From: Chalciporus piperatus
Taxonomy: Eukaryota > Basidiomycota > Agaricomycetes > Boletales > Boletaceae
Assembly (NCBI GenBank): GCA_038093975.1
Contig: JBBPTG010000029.1
Span: forward strand, 124,001 to 188,000
Reading direction: 5' to 3'
DNA length: 64,000 bases
Below are positions 21,264 through 34,517 of this stretch, piece after piece. The notes beneath the pieces are model-generated. The model saw nothing but the letters and a program-made list of their open reading frames with translations, ran no database searches and was not told the DNA's origin. Position 1 is the first letter of the stretch. Every line of letters begins with the position of its first letter. Both the position numbers and the translations under genes were made by a program.

Positions 21264-24200
21264 ATGTCCGAATCGGCGTCACATCTTGCCAGGTATACAG
21301 CTTCCAAACCTTACTGCGCGCATATTGAACCTCATGTAACTCTAGAGAGGCTAAAGGTTTACATCAGGGTTTGAAAGAACTCCTCAAAACACATAATCCT
21401 TGGGATAGGGAGGTCGAGTTTAGTCGAAAGAAGTGAGCGACTCTGCCCTCTCAAACATGCCCGAGAATAATCCGTCTATTGTTTGACAAAGTCTGCGACG
21501 CCAATATCTACGACTTTTGCTGGTCGAACCATATGCAAAGGAGTCCAAGGATGCCGAGACTCACCTATGGATGCAGACGTCTTATCAGTTCATCTCCAAT
21601 TACAAGCACAGTCTCGCCACACTCGACCGAACCCTCCAATCCGCACCCCGTCATCCACAACGTCAGGGCGGTTCAGGCCCCGTCGAATATCGCAAACTCA
21701 TGCAGCGCTTCCGACAATTCCTAGCAGAAGAGGAAAAGTTTTGGACCCAGTTCGTTGCTCGATACCACCGATCTTTCGCTCTACACGAAGCACACCCCGT
21801 CCTGATCGCCTTGAACATCTTGACTCCTTCAGACGACGCCAATCTTCCCAATGTCCCAAATTCAGAAGACGTCAATGGCGCTTCTGGTCACAATCAGGGG
21901 CGCAATCAGTTTTCTTTCCCACCTGAAGATGTCGCGCCTGCTCCAAACCCTGCAGAACACGATAGCAGACTCGCAATCCTGAGCAAGGCTATCGTATGCC
22001 TCGGCGATATAGCTAGATACCGGGAGCTTTATAACGAGGCGGGTGGCCGACCCAAGGCCGGTCACGAGGACGGCACGGCGCCTGCAAAACGGGGCGGCCG
22101 ACCCAGGAGGGGCGGGATACCTGGCATTGACTCAATCCCGCGGGCGCGAAATTACGACAGGGCTATTCAATGCTACGAACAGGCGCGCCTACTTGTGCCA
22201 TACGAAGGCAATCCCTCCCATCAGCTTGCTATTCTCGCATTTTATCAGAGTGACATGTTTAGCTCCCTCTTCCACCATTATAGAGCCCTCTGCGTCCGCC
22301 AGCCGTACGACCCCGCATCAGAAAACGTCAAGAAGATTCTCAGCAGAGCGCTTGATCAACACGCCAAAAAGGACAAGGAGGCCGCCCTGACGGTACCAGA
22401 ATCTGGAGACATTCCACCACGGTTGAGAGTGGAGCACTTCAAGGAAAAGGTTGTCCTTTTACATGCGCTATGGCAATTAGGTTCGGATAAGTTGGTATTC
22501 CCCATTGGAATTGATCTTCCTTGAGTTGACACAATGTGCCTCACAGGGTTCAAATGGATCCGGTCGCCCACGCGGATGATGTCGTGAGGGACTTCAAGAA
22601 CCTAGTATCCGAGCGTATGCTTCCGATAGAGACAGTTTCCAGAGTTATTGTTCTCTCTGAGGGTGCGCTCTGGAAGTATCGCATGATCCGCGACTCTTCG
22701 CCGAATAGGAGATCAGGAGGTTCAACAACTATTGAATCACTGATTTTGACTCATATCATCGCGATCCACCGTGTTCTCCTCGAGATTGGCGCTGATGAAC
22801 TCGATGTGCCTCCCGAAGATGCCGCCGAGAACGACCTCGCGCAACGTATCACGGCGACTTTCCGACGCACCCTACCCGCCCTACGCATCGCAAGCAAATG
22901 GCTTGTAGCCAATATCAAATACGTTTTACACGCTGCGCAGCCCCTCAACGGGGAAACGCTGGGCCGCGCGGGGAAAGGTACCCGGGGCGCATGGATCGAA
23001 GGGATGTCGCTATTTTGGGCTAAATATGCCCAATTTTACGGCGCCTTGAATCGTATATTTCCATCTCCGAGATTACCACCACTTACCAACCCCTTGGATG
23101 AAGACGTGGATCTAAAGGGTTTCCTCCCATTACGGGATCTCTTGGTTGGCGGGGGTCCGGCCGTCGTGAGTAATGGAAATGGGGTAGACGGAAAGCAGAA
23201 TGGAACGCCGCCTCAAGGCCGAGAGAAGGTCCATCCGAACGAAGAGCAGTTGATGAGGATATGGGATTTACTCGACGACGCCAAGGAGCTCGCTGAACTC
23301 GAGGTGAAATTGAATTGGAGTCGTATTGACGATACACTTATGCGTCTCATCCACAGACTTGCCCTATCCGTCTAGATGACAATACGTTCTCTTTCGACGA
23401 TCGCGTCTCTGTTTCGCCCGCGCAGATCCACCACTCTGGACCCCTTGTCGCCGATCAAATGATTCCCAATCTTGCAGGGAATGTAACTCTAGATCGCGTC
23501 AACGAGCTAGAAGATGATGTGATGACGGATACCAGTCGAACGGACAATGACGACCCGGTTGGGGATGCATTCCGGGAAGCACTCAATGATCATGACCCGT
23601 TGGAAGATGACGATGATGGGGAAGTTATCCTTTGGAACCCCAGGTTCGCATTTTTACTTTTGTGGAAACTTCTGATGAGTTGACCACATTGTTCAGAGGG
23701 CTTGGTTCGCCCCCGGCTGCCGTGCCTATCCCTCTTCCCACCACCCCTGTCTTGCCGAGTTCTATGAAGTCAGAGGAGCCCTTTACTGTTACCAAGGTTC
23801 CTAGCGTAACGACAACACCTTCCCGTCCAGCACCCAGATCACCGGTTTTTGTTCCTGGTACTACTGCTCAAGACCTCCTGAATAACGTTATGGGGCCCAA
23901 ACGAGGTACTGCTGACCTCTCCCGCCCTCCACGCCCTCCGACTTCGAGTGCTATTCAACCCCAGTTTCCATTTGGACTAGGACCACCCTCGATCTGGTCG
24001 ACCTCTCTAGACCAAGGATCCTCCCCTACCTTGAATTCTCCGACGACGGCTTTACGAAGCGACGTCAATGTGGGTCAGACGTTTCCTTCGCCTAGACTTC
24101 AGCACTCGTGGTCGCCACAGTTCGAATCCACTCAGCAGCCAGCTCGCCAACTTGCTGTGCACCCTTCACCCCATTTTCAACCTTCACAAACATTTTCTGC

Positions 24201-24531
24201 CGTCAGTCCAGGACGCCATCAATCATTATCGATGTCACCCCCAATGCCGCAGCACCCACCACAGCCACCCTTCCGGGCGACGCCCACCTTATCTGGTCCC
24301 TCTGATCTCCGCTTCACAGAGCACCGACAGCCACAGTGGCAAAACGTTAGCAATCCCCCTTTCGTTGATTCCGCAATTGTGTCGGCTGCAACTTCCAGTC
24401 AACCCACCGCTCATTACGGGAACTCGATTTCATATCACGGTTTCCCTAGCGGCCATACGCAACAGTATATCCGACCTGGTCAACATCACACGAGTCCCTC
24501 CATGTCCCGCGTATGGGGAATTAATGGCTGA
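21264..24531 (+). CDS. EST1/SMG7-like protein (telomerase / nonsense-mediated decay factor family)
   Basis: Six exons, 21264-21292, 21346-21432, 21492-22490, 22547-23303, 23357-23643 and 23697-24531, total 997 aa with all phases consistent. The N-terminus after NLRRQYLRLLLVEPYAKE and LWMQTSYQFISNYK is the 14-3-3-like/TPR part of Est1. Residues about 190-270 include CLGDIARYRELY, an AT-hook-like KRGGRPRRGG insert and RAIQCYEQARLLVPYEGNPSHQLAILAFYQ, followed by the helical EST1 DNA/RNA-binding domain (FHHYRALCVRQPYDPASENV). An acidic linker leads to a disordered Pro/Ser/Gln-rich C-terminus without a PIN domain, which excludes SMG5/6-type architecture. Family members bind telomerase RNA or phosphorylated UPF1. 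Here a SMG7/EBS1-type role is most likely. Confidence 0.85.
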
Positions 24532-26181
24532 TACAATCGGGTCTCATTCGGATTTTCATCTGGGTATCGTTCCCGTCATCATGACCTGCCGTTCAAGCGC
24601 GACGACAACAGGTGGCTGATAGAGTATTTGCCATCCCCGGTTCTGGAAAAACCTCTGGTACCTTTTGCGAGTTAACTTGGCCGTGAAGTCGATCAAGTGA
24701 CCACAGGCATCCGATGTGGAGCGTGCTCGGTCCGCGTAGTTTCTCCGTCCGGTTTCATTAGAAAGCGGCGCTCAATCTTCCAGACCGCTCCAATTCTTCT
24801 TTCCGCGCCTCGGTGTTTTGTCACGCGCAACAAAGGGGTTATTATGTATATGCTCCTCGTTTCTTTTTCTTTCTTTTGGCGAACAAAAAGGTTTATGAAA
24901 TTTTTTCCATCGATCGTACAACCTCTCAGTTCCGTTACATTTTTTTCTGCTTTGTCTCACCTTTTTCGCTTGTTGCTTTCTTGTTCCTTGTTTCTTGAAA
25001 CTCTCCGAGCGCCACACATTCTTGGTCTTTATGTACAGCGTTGCCCGGCTCTCGTCGGTTTTGTCGTCAGTCGATCGTTATCGTTATCGGTTTTCATGTG
25101 GCGGGATACTATACACATACACGATTGTAGAAGTTGATCGTATCGTTTTTCGGTCGCACGGCGTCAGCCCCAATGACGCTTCTGATTCCTAGCTCCTTTC
25201 GCCTCTGCTTTTGTCGATATTGAGATTTCGCCAGTCATAAGTATGGTTTGAAGGTGGTAGCGAACAAGCTTTACCTGTTCCGCTGACGCGATGATGGTGC
25301 AATACTTACTCTACTCGAAAGCCACGTCAGCGCGGGGACTCGCTCGGTACGCACACATGTGGTCGCGGTTGGTAAGTGACCCAGTGGGCATGTGAGGCAC
25401 GAAAAAGATCTAGATATGTCGAGCGCCTACTACCTCAGCGTTCAGCCCAACACTTTGTTTACGTCCACACACAGTCCACAATCCACAAGCCTGATGCATG
25501 CAGCATGATGTCCCACTTGAGACCGGCGATCAAATTTTACAAACAGTGTCGTCCTCCGTTGCAGGGTCTTCCGAGCATGCGACATGCATGCGTGTTGGCC
25601 GTCGGACCCTTTGATAGGATGAAAAGATAAGAAGATAAGTCATCCCAAAAACTATCGCCTATCACACACGACGAAACTTTTTGGATTTGCTTCCAGGCTA
25701 CGCAAATGTCTCAGAGTGTTAAACACATAGCGCGCGCGGTCTCACATGCGTTGGCCTGGTCTGGCAGAGTCCAGACGAATGCTCGGAGGCTCGGTTCCTG
25801 ACTGACGCTCTTGGTGTAAGCGAGAACAAACTCTAACTGAATTCCGACGATTTGCCATGTATGATACGTGCCTAGGACGAAGCGAGGGGAGCAACGGGGT
25901 ATGGAAGGGTATGGATTGGAGAGGACGAGAGCGGTTGGTAGAGTGAAGGAATATAACATGCAGAAAAAGCCAGAGACAAGCTCGGTTCCGCACAACTTCA
26001 GCCTGTCACGGTTTTCTTGCTTTTAGCTAGATTGCATTGCCACCGTATGATGGAGGAGAGACGCGAAAAATGAAACGTCAACGGCGGAGAAGTCAAGGGG
26101 GAAGGAAGTCGTTTTTGGGTACAAGTGGATGTGGCGTCCGTCAGAGAGTGACAGTTCACGTTTGTTGGAGAAAGCGAGCAT
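24532..26181. other. intergenic between convergent genes
   Basis: 3' flanks of the EST1/SMG7-like gene and of UGDH copy 1. Bases 24790-25010 are T-rich with TTTCTTTT runs. No gene is recognised. Confidence 0.4.
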
Positions 26182-28104
26182 CTATAGCTTCTCGCCGCGA
26201 CCGATGACAGTTACCTGTAATAAAGACCAATAAATAATGTCACGCATGATTGGCAGGCCAGGGGTAATAAAAGGATACATAGAAAAGGGGACAAACCTTG
26301 AAACCGATACGTCGCAACTTGTCAGCATCGAGCAGAATACGTCCGTCGAAGATAAATGCGGGCTTCTTCATGTTGCGATAGACCTCTTCCCAGTCGATTT
26401 CTCCGAATTCTTTCCATTCTGTAGCGATAATGACAGCTTCGGCGTCTTTGCATGCCTCGAGCGAGGAAGCACATATCTTCACTTGCTTCTTCACTATATG
26501 GTGCGACGGATTATCAGCATGTGTCACGATAAACGTATGGCGTGGCTTGAGGTGCTTACATGTAGCAAGAGGGATAGATGAACATGCGACCGAAAGGTCG
26601 TCCCAGATCTGGTCATGTTCGACTTGGGGATCATAGATGTTCACGTATGCGCTTTCTGATTGGAAGTCCCGGATGAGGGAAATGGCTGCCGACTCGCGAG
26701 TGTCCCCAGTATCAGCCTTGAAGGCGAAACCAAGAACAGCAATACGCTAGCCGGATACGAAAGTCAGTCCAATGGTTTCTCTCCCACGACATAAACACGA
26801 GGAGCGTAAGCGATGAATATGTAGATTGAAATTTAAACAGAAGAGAAATGTCATGTCGATCTGCCGGCTCACCTTTCCTGTGATGGTATTGAACAGTGTA
26901 TCAACCACTGTCTTCGAGAATCTCCTCTTCTGGTATTCGTTCATCAGCACCACCTGGTTCCAATAATTGGCAACCTCGGGAAGATGCAAGCTCTCGCTCA
27001 GGTATACAAGGTTCAGGATATCCTTCTGGAAGCACGAGCCACCAAACCCGACAGAGGCCCGCAAGAACTTGGGCCCTATACGTGAATCTTTCCCAACCGC
27101 ATTTGCCACCTCATCGATGTTGGCGCCCGTAGCCTCGCAGATGGCCGACAGAGCGTTGATGGATGAGATTCGCTGGGCGAGCATGGCGTTCGCCGCCAAC
27201 TTGGAAAGCTCAGAGGACCATAGCCCAACGGTGAGGATGCGATCCTTTCTGCGGAGGCCATCAGCACTCATCTCGATGAGATAGGACAGCCACTAACGGA
27301 ACCCAATTGGCATAGACATCTGTGAGTGCGGCACATGCAGCCTTGCCCTCGGTGGTTTCAAGGGACCCGATGAGAACTCGGTCAGGGGAAAAGAGATCGT
27401 TGATCGCAGTTCCTTCGGCGAGGAATTCTGGGTTCGAAAGGATATCGAAACGACAATTAGGTTTCGAGTTAGCCTCCAGGATAATCCGCATCGACTCCGC
27501 AGTACGACACGGAACTGTCGACTTCTCCACCACGATCTTACTTGAGTTGGCAACGTCGGCTATGCGACGAGTGGCGAGTTCTACGTAGCTGCAAGGAACA
27601 TGGTGTCAGATCTGGGTTTCCAATACCAAGATTGCGACAGACGAACTTGAGATCCGCAGCGAAACCAGCACCGACGCCACTCTTCTTTGTGGGAGTATTG
27701 ACACTGACGAAGATGAGGTCTGCCTCCTGGATTCCCCTGTCGACATCGGTGGAGAAGAAGAGATTGCGGTCGCGGGCTTCGCGGACCACGTCTTCAAGCC
27801 CTGGCTCGTATATCGGTAGTTTATAGTCTGGGCTATTCCAGGCGTCTACTCGAGCCTTGTTCAAATCGACGATGGTAACTTGGATGTGGGGACACTTGAG
27901 AGCGATGACTGCACATGTGGGACCACCTATGAATTCAAGAGTGGCTTAGCACATGTAACATTCTCTTCGAACAACTTGTCACTCACCAACATAACCAGCG
28001 CCGACTAAAAATGATTGATGGATTTGCGTTAACATCTCCTCGATAGGCTAGATACAGATTGGTGGAATAAACCTACTACAGCAGATCTTATTGACGGTGG
28101 GCAT
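26182..28104 (-). CDS. UDP-glucose 6-dehydrogenase, copy 1
   Basis: Eight exons from 28104 down: 28077-28104, 27987-28004, 27647-27926, 27298-27588, 26873-27248, 26560-26746, 26297-26493 and 26182-26214, giving 469 aa with consistent phases. It oxidises UDP-glucose to UDP-glucuronate with two NAD+. The Rossmann motif is GAGYVGGPT (11-19). [19 protein letters not shown] and [12 protein letters not shown] are the usual family blocks. The catalytic thiol is C278 in [10 protein letters not shown]. The C-terminal domain has [14 protein letters not shown]. The protein ends [10 protein letters not shown]. An 18-nt microexon (27987-28004) encodes the Rossmann glycines. The closest paralogue is copy 2 at 34518-36424. 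The gene stands downstream of decarboxylase copy 1 on the same strand. Confidence 0.93.
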
Positions 28105-28160
28105 GGCGGAACTGGTAGCGGATGGAAGAGGCAGGACGGAGAAGAAGACGAGGCTATAGC

Positions 28161-28167
28161 TTTATAG
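28161..28167 (-). promoter_or_regulatory. TATA box of UGDH copy 1
   Basis: CTATAAA on the minus strand, about 60 bp before the ATG. Confidence 0.5.
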
Positions 28168-29170
28168 TGCGCCCGAATAGAGGTCCGAGGATAGTACACA
28201 CGGGCATCCTTGGTTGACCGAATCGCCACTTCGAAGCCGGCGCCTCAGGCCAGTGGTTCTTGGCGCGATGGTTACCAAATATATGTGTCAAGTTCGCCAT
28301 TGTCCACAAGGCCAGGTGAACCAGCTGCAGAATCAATCGAACCCGAACTTTGATCGAACAAGGTCGCGCGATGAAACAGTTCAATCCGTGATGCTTGATA
28401 GAGTCCCGAGACAGATCCAGATCATACTGCGCTAGTATCTGCCGCGTGAGTCAACGGCCCGGCGAACTCGTCTCATGTTCAAGTACACATCTACAGGACG
28501 CGCTGCGAAAGCATGGCTTGTATACAATTCATTAACAGCTTCTCCGGTGAGTCTTCTAGCAGGTGCTTCGTTATGTACAATAACTCGCGCCTACGAACAG
28601 CGTTCTTCACATCAGGCTCATCGCCGCTTCAGGGACTAACTTGGGGTACGCGGAACTCCTGCATCCAGGAACTTGGGTTTGAAATCCGACCTTTATGACC
28701 CAGCTTTACACTACTGGATGGTTTACGTGTCCTCGTTGTGACAAAGAGTGGAGTAACACTTTGTGTACATGGACAGCGTGGAACGCTACTAGAAGTGATC
28801 TTTGATCCGTTCTCTCTGATGGTGTTTCAGCTGTTCGCGAGTCGCGACTGTCTCCTTCAATCCGATCGTTTGCTGCTCGCCAACCCGACCCTTACTCCGA
28901 CCCGTACGCGTAAGTAACCACTCTGGTCTGGTTGCGCCTCAGGCCTCATTACCCATAGCTTTCTTTGTCATTGATGATACCGGGGCTCACAATTGATGCA
29001 CGGAGATTCAGAGGTTCCTATCAGTTCCATACCATTAGAGTCTAGCTATCACCGCCCCACTCTAACAGCACCACAAGCAATGCAACATGTTCTTACACCC
29101 GACTGCCTGTAGGTATCTGGAGCCCCTTGGCAGCCCATCTGATCTGATCATCCAACCCCCCTTCGCACAT
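28168..29170. other. intergenic, about 1 kb
   Basis: This is the spacer between decarboxylase copy 1 and UGDH copy 1. No gene is recognised. A spacer of similar length separates the decarboxylase pseudogene from UGDH copy 2. Confidence 0.4.
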
Positions 29171-30480
29171 TCACTCGAAAGAGTTATCTACATGGAACAA
29201 CAAACTCCCGACCTTCCGAGCCTCCTCCGGATTCTTAGGTCCAGGCAACAACGTCAACTGGGTCTCAGGACGGAACACGAGCAAATGCGTCGATCCTCCG
29301 AAATGGAAAGACCCGAGCTCGTCTCCCTTCTTGATCCTATCGCCTGGCCTAACGTCGATCTTGCACGTCGAGACTTCCCCAAGACCGACACCAACGAAAC
29401 ACATGAGTCCGATGGCTGGATTGTCGGACTCGATGAAGATGAGCGCGCGCGTAGACATGGCGGTGACGAACGCTTGAGAACGGGAGATCACGTCCGGGTC
29501 TGGATCGTCGTCCAAACGAGCCGCATAATACGTCCCTGGAACGTTCTTCGTGAATACAACGCGTCCATCGACTGGACTATGCCAACGATGATAGTCGAGC
29601 GAGCTTAGTATCGCCTGAAAGACCGTGCCACCAATGAACTGCGATGCAATTAGTTCGTGATCGAAGATGTGGTAGAGCGAGCAAGGCATATCTTTGACCC
29701 AGAATTCGTCCGTGGGTTGGACGTCAGTGGCAACTCGGTGGGTAATGGCTTCACAGGCTGCGTTGGTGAATTCGGGGTTGTGGGGTGCGATCGTGGGACG
29801 CACGCCTGGTCTGAAGCGTCTCACAAAGAAGTCGTCCCAGGATGTGAACCCCATGTAAGGTTGGTCCGGGTAACGGAGCCACGCTTTTGCAAAAGGCATG
29901 CCCAAGCGCTCGTTCTGTACCCGGAGAGCGTCAGGGCTGAACCAGCCACCCTCCGAGGTGACTAAAACATTACGGGAAGCTGGGGAGACGAGAAACCTGG
30001 TCCACTCTTGAAAGATCTTGTGAAACATCACATTGACCTTGGGGTTCGTGAAGGCGTGGTAGCCAGCCTCGGTGTTGCAGAACGGGGCGAGGACGCCGGA
30101 CATGGGGACACCGCTCACCAGAGGGCTCGTGTAGCTGTAAGTGGGTGCGAGGGTGATGACCCGGTCGAGGACAGCGAGCAGCTGCATATAATTTCTGATC
30201 TAGGGATGGCAGTCAGCATGCTGAAATCAATGATGAAGCATGAGCTCTTTACCGAGTACTGGTTGGGGTTCGGGTTCGGAGGAACTCGATTGAACATTTC
30301 ATGAACGTCTCTGAACATCTCAGTGTTATCCGAGTCCTCGATAAGTTTCTTGAACTCGAGAATCACGAGAGAGAAATGTCTTTCGTTGACATCGCCTGCG
30401 CTTGTACAGACTCCCTTGCTAATTAGATGTTTAAGATGGTCATGGTGGGCCACCCGGATGATGCTAGGATCTGTAACCAA
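29171..30480 (-). CDS. Phosphatidylserine-decarboxylase-like (PsiD-type) decarboxylase, copy 1; 5' end uncertain
   Basis: Exon 2 is 30199-29171 (342 aa plus stop); the preceding exon ends at 30253, with a 53-nt intron. The catalytic part includes GFTSWDDFFVRRFR, AACEAITHRV, YHRWHSPVDG, NVPGTYY and GGSTHLLVF. Its GGST is the variant of the LGST self-cleavage site that yields a pyruvoyl group in this superfamily. The N-terminal domain (about 30480-30253) matches copy 2. It belongs to the fungal PSD-related decarboxylases that include tryptophan decarboxylases, so an aromatic amino acid is a possible substrate. Relative to copy 2 no aligned start codon exists, and an in-frame TAA stands just before 30480. 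The gene either uses an unseen 5' exon or is decaying. Confidence 0.75.
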
Positions 30481-31723
30481 TTGAGATTAACGCCTCGGTG
30501 ACGGCTATCTCAACGAAGATTCGGAAAATGAACCTACTACTGCACAATTTCTTGATCTGTCATTGGGCAACGAGAGGAAGATGGACGAGGCGACGCGAAG
30601 AAAGAGTCCAACCTTTAAATTGTTTTCGGAATGGGTCTCGCCTCAAGCAATGGCGACAATCGCCTATCGTTGGCGGAGAATTTTATTTGTTGCTCTCGAT
30701 TTCGTCCATTATGTTCCACGGAGTAGTCGTCACCACCGACCAAATTCAAGTTTAAGCCTGTGATGAGTATTTGAAGAAAAACGCCCACTCGGTCGTATAC
30801 TGGTGTTAGGCTGCCCAAAATCAACGTAGCAGGGCCACAGGTTGCGAAAAGCATCTCCAGCGTACAATTGAGGTTCCAACATCAAGAAATTGAACCGAGG
30901 AATTACACCAGGTTTTGGACTAGTGCAGTTTTTTATCACGTTTTGGACAAGAGACGAAGGATTCAGTGATCCTCCTATGCCCAAATGTGGTTGGATCAAG
31001 GAGCGCTAGTCGTCGATGACGATAACTACAGACTTACAGTGAGTACATTGCTACTCACCAATTGGTGATTCTTTGACGACCTACTGGTAGTGCCAATGGC
31101 TATAGCGGGTGTCAAGAGCAGACTCCAGGATACAGATTATAGGAAAACCCGGTGTGTGCAGCGTGACAAACGTACTAACGTAATATTGAAAGGTGTCAGG
31201 CCATTTCAGTGCGAGCTCTGATTGGCTGACGCTTGATCACCAACGCATGTCGACTATAACCCTAACCGATACTGCAGAACCTGAACCATACTAAATACTA
31301 GATTAGTAGAGTAACACAAAGGCTCAAGCTTGCCAGCTAGTCAACCCGAACCCCAGCCACAATCGTTCCCCAACATGTGATGCGGTGCGGATTTCGTCAG
31401 GGAGTTTGCCCGGATTATAGTCTTAGCACTATGGCCGTCACATAGTAGTACGACTCTTGGGTCTGCCTACGGGAGACTAAGCCCTACTATCGGATGTATT
31501 TGCGAATCCTGCCTTCGGCCTACGTATACCGTAGTTCCTGTAGGAAGACCAAAGAGTTGAATGAAGACAACAGTTCACCTAAGCCTTCAAATTCAGGCCA
31601 CAAAGTTCACATCATATATCTCGGTGTGCTAATTGGTACATGTTCCTACTATGGTACAACTTCACGACACCATTCAGTCTCCAATTTCCTGCCGATATTT
31701 AAGCATGTTTCCCCGTTGCCCCT
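30481..31723. other. intergenic, nothing recognised
   Basis: Spacer between the two decarboxylase copies. Bases 31140-31490 hold no ORF of interest and no repeat that I can name. Confidence 0.35.
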
Positions 31724-33075
31724 TCAGTTGCCAGTGAAAGAGTTATCCACATGGAACAACAAACTTCCGACCTGCCTAGCCTCCTCCGGGTCATCAGGAC
31801 CAGGCAGCAAGGTCAACTGGGTCTCAGGACGGAACACGAGCAAATGCGTCGATCCCCCGAAATGGAACGACCCAATCTCATGCCCCTTCTTGATCCTATC
31901 TCCCGGTTTGACCTCGATCTTGCACGTCGAGACTTCCCCAAGTCCGACGCCGACGAAACACATGAGTCCGATGGCTGGATTGTCAGACTCGATGAAGATG
32001 AGCGCGCGGGTGGATATGGCGGTGACAAACGCCTGTGAACGGGAGACGACATCTGGGTCCGTATCCTCGTCCAAACGAGCAGCATAGTACGTTCCTGGAA
32101 CGTTCTTCGTAAACACGACGCGTCCATCTACGGGACTGTGCCAACGATGATAATCCAGCGAGCTAAGCATCGCCTGGAAGACAGTCCCGCCCACCAACTG
32201 CGACGCAAGTGGCTGATAGTCGAGGATGTGATCAAGGGAGTAAGGCATATCTTTGAGCCAGAACTCGTCCGTGGGTTGGACGTCGATGGCAACTCGGTAG
32301 GTGATGGCTTCGCAACTTGCATTGATGAATTCCGGGTTTTCGGGTGCGATGGTGGGTCGGATCTTGTCTCTGAAACGCCTGACAAAGAAGTCGTCCCATG
32401 ACGTGAAGCCCATGTTAGGCTGGTCGGGGTAGCATACCCACGCCTGTGCGAAGGGCATGCCCAAGCGCTCGTCCTGCACCTGGAGAGCGTCAGGGCTGAA
32501 CCAGCCGCCCTCCGAGGTGACTAGGACTTCACGGGAAGCTGGGGACACGAGGAATCTGGTCCACTCGTCGAAAATCCTCTGGAACATCGCGTTGACCTTT
32601 GGGTTGGTGAAGGCGCGGTAACCAGCCTCAGTGTTGCAGAACGGAGCAAGGACGCCGTACATGGGGACACCGCTCACGAGTGGGCTCGTGTAGCTGTAGG
32701 TAGGTGCGAGGGTGATGACCCTGTTCAAGACGGCGAGGAGTTGCATATAGTTCGTGATCTAGGAATACTTGGCGGTCAGTTGAGCTCAATGACGAAGTAA
32801 AAATTCCTTACGGTGTTTTGGTTGGGGTCTGGGTTCGGAGCGACCTGGTCGAACATTTCGTGGAAGTCTCTGAATATCTCAGCGTTCTCCTCGATGAGCT
32901 TCTTGAGCTCGAGAATGACGAGAGAGAGCTGCTTTTCGTCGACGTCACCTGATGTCGTGCAGACTCCCTTGTTAATGAGGTTTTGAAGGTGCTCATGGAT
33001 GATTTTGCGGAGGATGCTAGGGTCTTTCGGCAACCATCGGGCAATGGTACCGCTGTGTTTAATAGAGATGGGCAT
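31724..33075 (-). CDS. Phosphatidylserine-decarboxylase-like (PsiD-type) decarboxylase, copy 2
   Basis: Two exons, 33075-32812 and 32758-31724, give 432 aa. The start MPISIKHSG follows a TATA box (33191-33199). Residues 1-88 form the helical N-terminal PSD-associated domain (LSLVILELKKLIEE, FRDFHEMFDQVAPNP). Residues about 89-432 hold the decarboxylase fold with GFTSWDDFF, YHRWHSPVDGRVVF, NVPGTYYAARLDED, GLGEVSTCKIEVKPGD and GGST, where S391 is the predicted cleavage serine giving a pyruvoyl cofactor. There is no signal peptide or membrane segment, unlike mitochondrial Psd1, which suggests a soluble enzyme. The length and GGST motif match fungal amino-acid decarboxylases of the PsiD type. The substrate cannot be read from the sequence. 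Confidence 0.87.
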
Positions 33076-33190
33076 GGTAATTTACTGTGGACTTGGAGTG
33101 GTCAGTAGGTTTACCCCGTCCGCAGGCAGGAAGAAACTCACAAGTGAGGAATGAGAGGCGGATGCTGAGGGACGTGGACCAGCAAGCCCC

Positions 33191-33199
33191 TTTATATAC
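33191..33199 (-). promoter_or_regulatory. TATA box of decarboxylase copy 2
   Basis: GTATATAAA on the minus strand, about 115 bp before the ATG. Confidence 0.5.
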
Positions 33200-34517
33200 G
33201 TTGAACATCAGGCACTGGCGTCCCAATATCTCTCGTTATTGCAAGGGGACCGTCCGGCAAAATCCACTGCCCCCAGATCATTTTGTCCTGAAAAAGGGGC
33301 GATTCGACTTCTTGGGCGCGACTTTCATCCTTGGTATGGCAGGAGGTCGTGAAAGGAATGTAAAGCTGCGCAAGGTATATGGGGAATTTCGGACGGATCC
33401 TTGGTTTAGCTGCGCGAAGGAAGTCACAAGGCTCGTGAAGGGGAAACCCCCGAGATCCCTTGACATCAATCGGAGGTATCAAGATTTAGGAATCAGGGAG
33501 AACTTGCAAGTTGACATCTGGATTCTTTCGCGTAATACATTCAGTTGCCCCGGATCTCACACAGGGCAGGACTCACCTACTGGCACAACTAGCATCGTCA
33601 AAGTTTAGTTTGAGGCGAATGCACTAGTCATAGTTGTCGTACTAGTAGAAATGCCCATAAGGGATTTCCCCGCACGGAAGATTCGTCTCCTCACTCAGGG
33701 GTGGGGAAGAGAAGACATCTTCCTATTGCAGTTAGTTCTGAGCGGCCATTTGTGAGGCTTTGCCACTTTGGTTTCGAAGTTGATGAACTTCAACTCGGGC
33801 TTTGTATAGAAGGGCCATCGATGATCGATAGGACTCGGTGTCAGTGGACTTTGTACCCTGGATTTTCATTCGGCTCGGAGCCCGAGGCCTGAAGAGCGGT
33901 TCTGGATGCTCTTGCCCAGACTTGGTACATCGAGATGCGACTCGGAGGAAGTTCTCGGGAGCCTGACCTGTGGTCCGAAACAAGCGTCGAGGACACAGAG
34001 CAGCTGGTCCCACTCCTTGTGAACGAGTGACATGGATGCATCTAATCGAGCTGTGGTGTCCCACCTTCCCAACTTGGCCACCAGGTTGCTTGAGGGAAAT
34101 GAACGTACTAGTTCGCGTGAGCATGATGTGAAATGGAATCAATTGAATTAACCCCTGACATTCCTTACATACGCGTAGGGGGTGGCTGAGCTTACGGGAG
34201 GTTGTGGAGAACGTCGGACACACTCGAGAACTCAGCATGCGGCATGATATCCGAGTCTCAGACACGCACGTCTGGCAGAGGCTCGGAGGCCCTGAAGACG
34301 TTCTATGTCTTACTGCGACTCGTACTTAGTTCGTGGCCAAAAGGACGAGGAAGGAACCAGGGGCGTCACGATCAGCTTGAATCCATACATTACCTTAATT
34401 CGGCACCTAGTATGAGAGATTGAAGCCGCGTTATTAGAGGGGAAATCCGTTTTGGGGTATACAGTAAGATGTGTGGCGCTCGTTGTTTGGGGAGGCCGAC
34501 GAGATGAACCATATTAT
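33200..34517. other. intergenic upstream of decarboxylase copy 2
   Basis: Promoter and spacer sequence. Short ORFs around 33300-33600 (plus) and 33730-34265 (minus) have no recognisable domain. Confidence 0.35.

Noticed and set aside
29087..32087. Plus-strand ORFs antisense to the two decarboxylases
   Set aside because: They are shadows of the minus-strand coding exons and occur at the same place in both copies.
33087..34265. ORFs upstream of decarboxylase copy 2
   Set aside because: They overlap the promoter with its TATA box, have no domain and show no duplicated counterpart in the array.
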